Translations under genes and position numbers: made by a program
Shown: in pieces, positions 8,634-17,630 of the stretch
Numbering within the stretch: the first letter of the stretch is position 1
How the letters are laid out: every line of letters starts with the position of its first letter
Source: Acidobacteriota bacterium
GTDB taxonomy: Bacteria > Acidobacteriota > Blastocatellia > Pyrinomonadales > Pyrinomonadaceae
Direction: 5' to 3'
Assembly (NCBI GenBank): GCA_003223975.1
Contig: QHXS01000051.1
Span: forward strand, 346-36,877
Length of the DNA: 36,532 nt
The notes under the pieces: generated by a model
Databases searched by the model: none
The model's input: the letters and a program-made list of their open reading frames with translations, nothing else
What the model was told of the DNA's origin: nothing

Positions 8634-9177
8634 ATTTCTTTCCTAAAATATCGGCGCTCGAGAATTTCTTTGCGGCATCTGCCTTCAATTTTTCTTCGGC
8701 TGCGCGAACCATAGTGACGTACTGCATCCTCAGATCTGCCAGCAGGCCATCGAGCAATCGGGCCTCTTGCGGATGAAGATTATTTTTTGTCTTTTCCTTG
8801 ATCATCCCGAGAACATCCAACCAGTATTTGCCGGTGTCTAAATCGAGTGTCCGTTTGCCGGTGGCGGGATGCGGAACGGCGCCGAGTGCGGCCGCCGCAT
8901 TTGTCGCCAGCGTCGAAAGGAAATTCACGAAGCTTGCCGGGTCATCTGCGCCGGGAATGTCCGAGTCGTCAAGCTCGGCATCGTCTTTGAGTTCACCTTC
9001 AGCGGCCGCGGTTTGTGACTCAAGTGGCGGCAAGCTGTCCGTCTCAACTTTCGCCGACACCACCGGCTTTGGTTCGTCAAGCGTCACGCCGTCACGCAAA
9101 GAGCCATCCGCATTGAATTTCCGCCTGTCGGCAACTTTAAAAGTCACCTCTTCGTTGTCATCTTCTCGTCCGATCAT
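8632..9177 (-). CDS. DUF1844 domain-containing protein
   Basis: 'SFVNFLSTLATNAAAALG......LDLDTGKYWLDVLGMIKEKTKNNLHPQEARLLDGLLADLRMQYV' is characteristic of DUF1844. Confidence 0.88.
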   Translation of the reverse strand: MIGREDDNEEVTFKVADRRKFNADGSLRDGVTLDEPKPVVSAKVETDSLPPLESQTAAAEGELKDDAELDDSDIPGADDPASFVNFLSTLATNAAAALGAVPHPATGKRTLDLDTGKYWLDVLGMIKEKTKNNLHPQEARLLDGLLADLRMQYVTMVRAAEEKLKADAAKKFSSADILGKK

Positions 9178-9223
9178 AGTATTTCTTTAGTCCGATATTA
9201 CCATTTCGGGAATTCGTCCGCGA

Positions 9224-9277
9224 CTTACCCGTCTTCCTCGACTTCCTCGACATTCCAGACTTTCTAGACTTTAATTT
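9224..9277 (+). repeat. Degenerate 9-bp tandem repeat in the mazG leader
   Basis: Consecutive 9-mers CTTACCCGT / CTTCCTCGA / CTTCCTCGA / CATTCCAGA / CTTTCTAGA / CTTTAATTT, ending 5 bp before the mazG ATG. Confidence 0.55.
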
Positions 9278-9282
9278 AATCA

Positions 9283-10089
9283 ATGTCTGAAAAATTCGAT
9301 GAACTTATTGCTGTAATGGAGCGTCTTCGGGCGCCTGGTGGCTGTCCCTGGGATGCCGCGCAAACATACGCCTCACTTTCGCAGTATCTCCTTGAAGAGG
9401 CGTATGAAACTTTCGATGCGATACAGGAAGTTGACGCTACGGGTGACACAGCGAACTTGAAAGAAGAACTTGGCGATCTCCTGTTGCAGGTCATTTTTCA
9501 CTCGACGATCGCAAAGGAAAAGGGCGACTTTACGCTGGACGAGGTTGCCGAGGGTGTTTCGAAAAAACTCGTGCTCCGGCACCCGCATGTATTCGGTGAC
9601 GCAAAGCTCGCCCGCGCACAGGATGTGCTCGACAATTGGGACACGCTAAAAGCAAATGAGCGCGCAGCATCTGGAAAACCCGAAAAGCAAACCGAATCGA
9701 TCCTCGACGACGTCCCTATCCATTTCCCCGCTCTTCTGGAAGCTTTAAAGGTCACAAAGAAAGCCGCGAAGGTTGGCTTCGATTGGAAAGAAACGGCTCA
9801 GATATTCGAGAAGATCGACGAAGAGATAAATGAGTTAATTGAGGCCATGAATTTGGAGAACCCTTCGGAGATGGAAGAAGAGATCGGTGACCTACTCTTT
9901 GCTGTGGTCAATCTGGCGCGAAAACTAGATATCGAGCCGGAAACTGCTTTGAAGCGTACGAACCGAAAATTCCGAAAACGTTTCGCCTTTATTGAAAAAG
10001 AATTGAAACGAAATGGCAAAAACCTCCCCGAATCCTCCCTTTCAGAAATGGACGCCCTTTGGGACCAGGCAAAGGCCGCCGATGCATAA
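9283..10089 (+). CDS. mazG: Nucleoside triphosphate pyrophosphohydrolase MazG
   Basis: 'VMERLRAPGGCPWDAAQTYASLSQYLLEEAYE...LKEELGDLLLQVIFHS' and second MazG repeat 'EMEEEIGDLLFAVVNLARKLDIEPETALKRTNRKFRKRF'. Confidence 0.96.
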   Translation: MSEKFDELIAVMERLRAPGGCPWDAAQTYASLSQYLLEEAYETFDAIQEVDATGDTANLKEELGDLLLQVIFHSTIAKEKGDFTLDEVAEGVSKKLVLRHPHVFGDAKLARAQDVLDNWDTLKANERAASGKPEKQTESILDDVPIHFPALLEALKVTKKAAKVGFDWKETAQIFEKIDEEINELIEAMNLENPSEMEEEIGDLLFAVVNLARKLDIEPETALKRTNRKFRKRFAFIEKELKRNGKNLPESSLSEMDALWDQAKAADA

Positions 10090-10181
10090 ATTGTCTTAAA
10101 TTGATGCGCATTTCTGCGCTTCAATAATTCACAGAAACTCCAGTAATCCGCTAATTAACTGTAAGACAGCCTACAGCGGAG

Positions 10182-10196
10182 TGGCACATTCTTTGC
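10182..10196 (+). promoter_or_regulatory. Sigma-54 (RpoN) -24/-12 promoter
   Basis: TGGCAC-ATTCT-TTGC matches the consensus TGGCAC-N5-TTGC exactly; the ATG at 10265 with a GGGAGGT Shine-Dalgarno lies about 70 bp downstream. Confidence 0.75.
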
Positions 10197-10264
10197 GATA
10201 TTCCGTTGCAGGGCGGACTTTGCTTTCGCAATGTATCCCACCCGAACAAGGGAGGTTAATAATC

Positions 10265-11173
10265 ATGATCATGAAAATAATGAGTTCGACTTTTGCAGTC
10301 GTTATGTTTCTGGGAGTAATGCTCAACGCATTTGCCCAGGACCCGACGATCACGCAAAAGCAAGTCGTTGTAAATCCGGATGGAAGTTACAGCGTTATTG
10401 AATATCCGGTCGGCAAAGAAGTCCGGGTAGCGTTTACGCCGTCAGGCAAGATCGTAACAAAAAATGCATATGCTCGCGTGATGCGAACGACCGCTGGAAC
10501 CAAGGTCTATTTTGACTTTAACGGGCTTCCGGCAGAAGGCGGGAGCTATTATGCGTACGCAGTCGACCCGGCTGGCGTCCCGACGCTTCTCGGTCCGATA
10601 AGCGTGACCAATGGAGTCGGACGGGCAGAGTTTTCGACGCCGTTGAATCAATTCATGCTGGTGGTTTCGCCAAACGATTCAATGAGTACGTATTCGCCCA
10701 GCGATGTGCTTTTCACGAGCGCAGTGCCAAGCGGCTACACCGTGATTCCGCGTCGCAACGGTACCAGCATGGTCGTTCCGACCGAGGGCGCAACGTTTGC
10801 ATATAACGTTCCTTTGCTGAACATTCCGAAATTTGGCGAAAAAGAACGCGAGATCAAATTGAAATTTGATGGCGAACTGACCGGCCTAAATGCCAGAGTG
10901 TTGGTCGACCGTGAGAAAGGTGCGACCAAGATCAAAATGACTGTTGATAATTTGAAGCGTGTTCCCGCGAACAAGCGCCTCATTTTATGGACATATGGAC
11001 CGGACGGTAAGTATTCGAAACTTGGCCAGATCATCAATACAGGCCGTCGCGATGACACTACGATCCAGTCTGAGACGGCTTTGGCGGACTTCGGTCTGTT
11101 TGTGACTGTTGAAGATGGCGAAGTCGAAGGACCGACAAGCCATATTTATCAGGCATTTACTGTTAGCGGGTAA
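10265..11173 (+). CDS. Secreted protein of unknown function
   Basis: ATG 10265 preceded by GGGAGGT; signal peptide 'MIMKIMSSTFAVVMFLGVMLNAFAQD'. The longer track ORF from 10181 would run through the promoter. Confidence 0.75.
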   Translation: MIMKIMSSTFAVVMFLGVMLNAFAQDPTITQKQVVVNPDGSYSVIEYPVGKEVRVAFTPSGKIVTKNAYARVMRTTAGTKVYFDFNGLPAEGGSYYAYAVDPAGVPTLLGPISVTNGVGRAEFSTPLNQFMLVVSPNDSMSTYSPSDVLFTSAVPSGYTVIPRRNGTSMVVPTEGATFAYNVPLLNIPKFGEKEREIKLKFDGELTGLNARVLVDREKGATKIKMTVDNLKRVPANKRLILWTYGPDGKYSKLGQIINTGRRDDTTIQSETALADFGLFVTVEDGEVEGPTSHIYQAFTVSG

Positions 11174-11206
11174 GTTGCGAATAAGACTAAATTCGCACGA
11201 TCTCAA

Positions 11207-11236
11207 GAGTGAGGCCGAAAGGTCTCACTCATTTTT
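11207..11236 (+). terminator. Rho-independent terminator
   Basis: GAGTGAGGCC-GAAA-GGTCTCACTC (10-bp stem, one G:T, GAAA tetraloop) then ATTTTTC, just after the secreted-protein gene. Confidence 0.9.
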
Positions 11237-11380
11237 CTCTGATGGATAGGTTCGAAGAATGACGAATTATAAATTCATGTTTGTAAGGCGAATTACCAAG
11301 CTAAATATTTCGCAGTGATAACTATTAATAGAACGACACTCATAATGGCATTTTAAAAAGATCAAGGAGTAAAGAGAATC

Positions 11381-12004
11381 ATGGCAGAACAAACAAAGAA
11401 GGCGCTGGAAACGGACGCTCCGGCGAAGTTAAATGACCCAAATACGGGGATGAAATCGAATCCGAATTTTGAAACGGGAGACCGAGCGATGTCCACCGGG
11501 CCGACAGGTTTTCCGCGGGCCGCGTCGACGACCGATATAAACGACACGTCAGACGGGCTTTTGAAGAAATTCAAATCCACGGCCGGCGACGCCTACGAAT
11601 CGGCAACCGCAAAAGCCACTGAAAAATTGGAAGAGCAAAAGAGCAACCTTTCCAGCGGCCTATCGACAGTTGCCGATAATATCCGCAAACTCGGAGGCGA
11701 CCTTTCCGGATCGGAGTCGTCGGACGGTTTAACCCGAGCGGCAGCGGAAGTTTCCAATACCGCGGCCAGCAAGCTGGAAAGGGCTGCGGATTATTTCGAA
11801 CGGCAGGACCTTAATGCGATGTACCGCGATATCGAAAATCTGGCGCGTCGGAATCCCGGCTTGTTCATCGGAGGAGCTTTTGCCCTCGGTTTTCTGGCGG
11901 CAAGGTTTTTCAAAAGCACAAGCCCGCGAAAGTTCAACACTGCAGGCCAGACCTTTGGGACAACTCCGTCGCGGCAGATCGGTGCGAATGCACAGACATT
12001 TTGA
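11381..12004 (+). CDS. YtxH-like / nutrient-deprivation-induced-type protein with a single TM segment
   Basis: Low-complexity A/T/S/K N-terminal region, amphipathic 'AYESATAKATEKLEEQKSNLSSGLS', then 'NPGLFIGGAFALGFLAARFFKSTSP' TM segment; Shine-Dalgarno-like AAGGAGT upstream. Confidence 0.6.
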   Translation: MAEQTKKALETDAPAKLNDPNTGMKSNPNFETGDRAMSTGPTGFPRAASTTDINDTSDGLLKKFKSTAGDAYESATAKATEKLEEQKSNLSSGLSTVADNIRKLGGDLSGSESSDGLTRAAAEVSNTAASKLERAADYFERQDLNAMYRDIENLARRNPGLFIGGAFALGFLAARFFKSTSPRKFNTAGQTFGTTPSRQIGANAQTF

Positions 12005-12044
12005 TCCGCGACATTCAACTCGCCCAATGTATTAAGGAGGCAAT

Positions 12045-12446
12045 ATGGCACAGCAACAAATGGTGAAGGAACAGGCGAGTCTGGGCGACCTCTTTTCGGA
12101 TCTTGCCGAGCAAACAGGTAAGTTGATCCGACAGGAAGCGGCGTTGGCGAAAACCGAGCTGGCGCAAAAGGCGACTGCCGCGGGAAAGAACATCGGGATG
12201 CTGGCGGCCGGCGCTTTTATAGGTTACGCCGGATTGTTGGCGGTAACAGCGGCATTGATCGTAGGTCTGGCCTATGTCCTTCCGCTGTGGCTCTCAGCAC
12301 TTATCGTGGGGGCCGTACTCGCGATAACCGCTTACTTCCTGATAAATACCGCTTTGACCGCGCTCAAGAACACGCCCTGGGCACCGGAAGAGACGATCGA
12401 ATCGATAAAGGAGGACGCACAATGGCTCAAGCAACAAGCGGATTAG
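12045..12446 (+). CDS. Phage-holin-family / Actinobacterial Holin-X-like membrane protein
   Basis: 'SLGDLFSDLAEQTGKLIRQEAALAKTELAQKATAAGKNIGMLAAGAFIGYAGLLAVTAALIVGLAYVLPLWLSALIVGAVLAI', typical of the PF07332 family; AAGGAGG 6-7 bp upstream. Confidence 0.82.
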   Translation: MAQQQMVKEQASLGDLFSDLAEQTGKLIRQEAALAKTELAQKATAAGKNIGMLAAGAFIGYAGLLAVTAALIVGLAYVLPLWLSALIVGAVLAITAYFLINTALTALKNTPWAPEETIESIKEDAQWLKQQAD

Positions 12447-13255
12447 AACGGACCAAAAACACCGACGACCTCGAACTCGAAAACACCGAGTCGCGGGATG
12501 CGGAGAAAATACATGCCCAGATCGAAGAAACGCGATCTAACCTGAGCGAAACGATCGACGCGATCCAGGACCGTTTAAGTCTCTCGAATATTTCCGAACA
12601 AGTTTCGGAACAGGTAAGCAACGCGATCGAATCGGCGAAGGACAGCGTTTATGACGCGACGATCGGGAAGGCAACTCATTTTATTAAGCAAACGGGGGAC
12701 GGAATTATGAATACATCAGCGGCAAAAACAATAAAATCAAACCCAATACCTTTTGCGTTGATCGCAGCAGGATCAGGGCTTCTCATCTATAACGCTTATG
12801 GGAAAGGAAATTCTCGTAAGCGGCCGGCAGGTTACACCACCGATCCATATGCTCCGGGGCAATATGACAGCAGGTCGAAGGGTTTAGTTTCGAACGCTGC
12901 GCAGACGGTTGCAGAAAAAACGGGGAACGCATTGGGAAGTGTTTCCGACGTTGCAAATTCCACGTACGAAAAAACGACGGAAATAGCGTCGAAGGCGTAT
13001 GACAAGGTTGGAGAGCTCGGCACGTCGGCTCAGCAGAGTTACGAGTATTATGTCGACGAAAAGCCACTTGCGTTGGCCGCGGCGGCAGTCGCAGTCGGAG
13101 CCGCGATCGGGTTCGCTATTCCTTCAACGAACTTCGAAGGCGAAATGATGGGTGAAGCACGGCAAAATCTTCTTTCAAAAGCCGAAGATGCTGCCAATGA
13201 TCTGGTCGACAAAGCCCGTGATGTGGCGGCAGACGCGGGTCAGCTAGCTTCTTAA
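12422..13255 (+). CDS. DUF3618 domain-containing protein
   Basis: Internal ATG at 12422 (MAQATSGLERTKNTDDLE) with upstream AAAGGAGG; 'AEKIHAQIEETRSNLSETIDAIQDRLS' is the DUF3618 signature. Overlaps the previous gene by 25 nt. Confidence 0.82.
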   Translation: MAQATSGLERTKNTDDLELENTESRDAEKIHAQIEETRSNLSETIDAIQDRLSLSNISEQVSEQVSNAIESAKDSVYDATIGKATHFIKQTGDGIMNTSAAKTIKSNPIPFALIAAGSGLLIYNAYGKGNSRKRPAGYTTDPYAPGQYDSRSKGLVSNAAQTVAEKTGNALGSVSDVANSTYEKTTEIASKAYDKVGELGTSAQQSYEYYVDEKPLALAAAAVAVGAAIGFAIPSTNFEGEMMGEARQNLLSKAEDAANDLVDKARDVAADAGQLAS

Positions 13256-13285
13256 GGATGGGCGACAAATTAGGAAAGACATAAT

Positions 13286-13316
13286 GAAAGGCCCGAGACA
13301 TGGGCCTTTCGTTTTT
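13286..13316. terminator. Rho-independent terminator between the DUF3618 gene and mazF (convergent)
   Basis: GAAAGGCCC-gagacat-GGGCCTTTC perfect 9-bp stem followed by GTTTTT. Confidence 0.9.
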
Positions 13317-13638
13317 AAGAAAACATCTCGATCAGTCGCGCAGTAACTTCGTCTTTCGAAACCTGTTCGAGGTTTCCTATTTTCTTCACTAATCTAGCGG
13401 AATCAACGGTTTGGATCTGATCCAGGATCACAAATCTAGGGCTATTAAGAAACTCTATCGCGACACGTGTCGGATATTTTGCGTTTGTAGACGCGATCGG
13501 GGCGACGATCGCGCTTTCGACGTTTCGATTGATCTCGTCGGGTGAGATCACAACCGCGGGCCGCGTGTTCTTTGCATCTTTTGACGGCAGTTCGTCCAGA
13601 TTCAGCAGATAAACCTCGAATTGCTTTACCATTGCCAT
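13315..13638 (-). CDS. mazF: Type II toxin, PemK/MazF family
   Basis: 'KQFEVYLLNLDELPSKDAKNTRPAVVISPDEINRNVESAIVAPI...RVAIEFLNSPRFVILDQIQTVDSARLVKKIGNL'. Confidence 0.9.
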   Translation of the reverse strand: MAMVKQFEVYLLNLDELPSKDAKNTRPAVVISPDEINRNVESAIVAPIASTNAKYPTRVAIEFLNSPRFVILDQIQTVDSARLVKKIGNLEQVSKDEVTARLIEMFS

Positions 13639-13874
13639 TCCTGTTTTTCGAATGCCGAAAGCGGCCGCGAACCGAGCGTCTGATCGTCATCGGAATCCGA
13701 CGCAGATCTGAATCTCTCGTCCCAATCGCTGCGAGGTTTTTTGATGTTTTTGATCAGGATGCCATCAGGACAGGCTTCGAGTTCGACCTCGCCTGAGATC
13801 TTGGTTTCTTCGAGAAGCGCCTTTGGAATTCGAATGCCTTGCGAATTGCCTATCTGAATTATCTGGGCTTTCAT
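13626..13874 (-). CDS. mazE: AbrB/MazE-family antitoxin
   Basis: 'MKAQIIQIGNSQGIRIPKALLEETKISGEVELE' SpoVT/AbrB fold; overlaps mazF by 13 nt. ATG 13874 preferred over 13913. Confidence 0.9.
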   Translation of the reverse strand: MKAQIIQIGNSQGIRIPKALLEETKISGEVELEACPDGILIKNIKKPRSDWDERFRSASDSDDDQTLGSRPLSAFEKQEWQW

Positions 13875-13923
13875 AATTACTTTGTAATTACACGAAGTGC
13901 CCGATGAAAGCAAGGTTTGTTGC

Positions 13924-15264
<1,341 letters not shown>

Positions 15265-15278
15265 TTAACAGGCTTTAT

Positions 15279-16148
15279 ATGAATCAAAAAATTCGCAAGG
15301 CTGTTTTCCCCGCCGCTGGTCTCGGGACGCGATTTCTCCCTGCGACGAAAGCGTCGCCGAAGGAAATGCTCCCGCTGGTGGATAAACCTCTGATCCAGTA
15401 TTCGGTCGAAGAGGCCGTAGCAAGCGGGATCGAATCGGTCCTGATCATTACGGGCCGCGACAAGACTGCAATAGAAAATCACTTTGATATGTCTTTTGAG
15501 CTGGAGCTTTTGCTCGAGCAAAAAGGCAAAAAGGAAGTGCTTGAAGAGGTGCGCGCAATCTCGGACATCGCACGGATCAGTTATACCCGTCAAAAGCAGG
15601 CTCTTGGGCTAGGCCATGCAATTTATCAAGCAAAAGACTTTGTCGGCGACGAGCCGTTCGCGGCACTGCTGGCGGACGACGTTGTCGATGCGGAAAAACC
15701 GGCGCTGCTCCAAATGATCGAGGTGTTTGAAAAATATCAGTCGCCTGTTATTGCGACCATGCAGGTTGAGGGCGACGCGATCTCCCGTTTTGGTGTCATT
15801 GATGCTGAAGAAGTCGAACCAAACGTTTTCAAGATCCGCGATATGGTTGAAAAGCCCAAATTCGCTGACGCGCCTTCCGACCTGGCGATCATCGGCAGAT
15901 ATATTTTCACGCCGGATATTTTTTCCGCGATCGAAAGAACGAAGCCTGGTTCCGGCGGCGAGATCCAGATCACGGATGCTATGCGGCTCTTGCTCAAAGA
16001 AAGGCCGTTTTACGCAGTAAAGCTTGAAGGGACCCGTTATGACGCCGGTGACAAGCTTGGCTTTCTTATGGCTACGGTCCAATACGCCCTGAAACGCGAA
16101 GACCTGGGCGATGACTTTCGAGAATATCTCAAAACACTCGATCTGTGA
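15279..16148 (+). CDS. galU: UTP--glucose-1-phosphate uridylyltransferase
   Basis: 'KAVFPAAGLGTRFLPATKASPKEMLPLVDKPLIQYSVEEA', 'ALLADDVVD', 'GEIQITDAMRLLL', 'YDAGDKLGFLMA'. Confidence 0.97.
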   Translation: MNQKIRKAVFPAAGLGTRFLPATKASPKEMLPLVDKPLIQYSVEEAVASGIESVLIITGRDKTAIENHFDMSFELELLLEQKGKKEVLEEVRAISDIARISYTRQKQALGLGHAIYQAKDFVGDEPFAALLADDVVDAEKPALLQMIEVFEKYQSPVIATMQVEGDAISRFGVIDAEEVEPNVFKIRDMVEKPKFADAPSDLAIIGRYIFTPDIFSAIERTKPGSGGEIQITDAMRLLLKERPFYAVKLEGTRYDAGDKLGFLMATVQYALKREDLGDDFREYLKTLDL

Positions 16149-16289
16149 TCAGCGAATAATAACTCCCGCAAGCGATAACCCGATTGCTGCCAGCATGATC
16201 ACTAAAGCGAATCGGTCTCGATTCTTTGAAGCACGCCGTGCCGCGAGCAAATTCCGTGAATGAAATAAATTTATTGATAAAGTCCTCAT
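16149..16289 (-). CDS. Possible 46-aa single-TM small protein
   Basis: Internal ATG in the track ORF 16149-16700 gives MRTLSINLFHSRNLLAARRASKNRDRFALVIMLAAIGLSLAGVIIR*: basic N-terminus plus a C-terminal hydrophobic helix; convergent and abutting galU. No strong ribosome-binding site. Confidence 0.3.
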   Translation of the reverse strand: MRTLSINLFHSRNLLAARRASKNRDRFALVIMLAAIGLSLAGVIIR

Positions 16290-16484
16290 TTTTCTGGTTG
16301 CTCGCCCCTCGCAAGCTTCTCCTGTAATTAATAAGCGTCGGAAGTCGCCGAAAAGTATCACGATAATAGTGTTTGTTGGGCTCGGTTTGGTTTCACGCGA
16401 CCTCGGACCTGCTTCGGCTTTCCGAGCGCTTGATCTAAAATAAGTATTATTTAGAGTTACAAAGGAACGAGGCCTTACCGCTGT

Positions 16485-17612
16485 ATGCCGCTGGCTACGA
16501 TAGAAGAAGCCGTTGACGACATTCGAAACGGCAGGATGATAATCATCGTCGACGATGAAGATCGCGAAAACGAGGGCGACCTTGTTTTCGCAGCCGAAAA
16601 AACTACCCCAGAGATGGTGAACTTTATGGCTGTCCACGGCCGTGGCTTGATCTGTATGCCAATGACCGAGGAACGCTGTGACGCCCTCCATCTGACACAA
16701 CAGACCAGCGACAACACTTCGAGCATGGGCACGGCGTTCACCATCTCGATCGAGGCACGGGAAGGAGTGACGACCGGCATTTCAGCAGCAGACCGGGCGA
16801 AAACGATACTTACGGCGGTAGATCCAAACACGAAGCCGTCCGACCTTGCGCGTCCCGGACATATTTTCCCTTTGCGCGCCAAACGCGGCGGCGTACTTGT
16901 TCGCGCCGGGCAAACTGAGGCGAGTGTCGACATCGCGCGAATCGCCGGCCTGCAGCCTGCGGCGGTTATATGCGAGATAATGAACGACGATGGTTCGATG
17001 GCGAGGTTGCCCGAATTGGAGGCGTTTGCTGCCAAACACGGGCTGAAGATCGTTTCAGTTGCCGACCTGGTTCGATACCGAATTGAAAAGGAAACTCTTA
17101 TTCAAAGGGTGATGGAAACTACTCTGCCGACAGCCTACGGCGTGTTTCGCGCAATTCTGTTCGAAAATGCGATGAACGGCGAAACACATCTCGCCCTTTC
17201 GATGGGCAACGTAAAAAATACAACCGAACCGGTCCTGGTTCGCGTCCAAACCGAGAACATCACGTTCGCTATGTTCGGCTGCAGCCTGGGCGAAGCAACG
17301 ATCGCTCTGCAATCCTCTCTCAAGCAGATCGCCGAAGCGGGCCGCGGCGTAATTCTTTACTTACGTCAGCGCGAGAACAATCTTGACCTTGTAAATCAGT
17401 TAAAAACCTATTCTTTGATGCAAGATAAGGGTATTGATTTTCAGGCGGCAAAACGTGAAACTGGATACGGAAAGGTCCATGATTATGGTATCGGCGCTCA
17501 GATGCTGAAAGACCTCGGCGTATCAAAGATTCGCCTGCTCTCCAATCATCCCCCAAAGATAAATGCTCTTGAGGCATTCGGCCTCGAGATAGTCGAAACT
17601 GTCGGTTTGTAA
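16485..17612 (+). CDS. ribBA: 3,4-dihydroxy-2-butanone-4-phosphate synthase fused to a degenerate GTP cyclohydrolase II domain (RibBA/RibBX-like)
   Basis: DHBPS half: '[17 protein letters not shown]', '[34 protein letters not shown]'. C-terminal half aligns with GCHII ('[11 protein letters not shown]', '[23 protein letters not shown]') but lacks the zinc cysteines and the EGRGIGL motif. Confidence 0.92.
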   Translation: MPLATIEEAVDDIRNGRMIIIVDDEDRENEGDLVFAAEKTTPEMVNFMAVHGRGLICMPMTEERCDALHLTQQTSDNTSSMGTAFTISIEAREGVTTGISAADRAKTILTAVDPNTKPSDLARPGHIFPLRAKRGGVLVRAGQTEASVDIARIAGLQPAAVICEIMNDDGSMARLPELEAFAAKHGLKIVSVADLVRYRIEKETLIQRVMETTLPTAYGVFRAILFENAMNGETHLALSMGNVKNTTEPVLVRVQTENITFAMFGCSLGEATIALQSSLKQIAEAGRGVILYLRQRENNLDLVNQLKTYSLMQDKGIDFQAAKRETGYGKVHDYGIGAQMLKDLGVSKIRLLSNHPPKINALEAFGLEIVETVGL

Positions 17613-17630
17613 ATGCGTGGCTGAGACCGA

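Noticed and set aside
11264-11276. Palindrome GAATT-ATA-AATTC upstream of the stress-type operon
   Set aside because: Short AT-rich palindromes are expected by chance in intergenic DNA; no second copy or known regulator consensus.
12045-12446. Prophage signal from the 'phage holin family' annotation
   Set aside because: No other phage genes nearby; this family name is a known misnomer for bacterial membrane proteins.
16150-16484. Possible FMN riboswitch upstream of ribBA
   Set aside because: None of the conserved RFN element segments (AGGGCAGGGTGAAATTCCC, GACCGGCGGT) is visible.
16475-17035. 186-aa minus-strand ORF and neighbouring antisense ORFs over ribBA
   Set aside because: Antisense to ribBA; Ser/Arg/Pro-rich composition without any domain.
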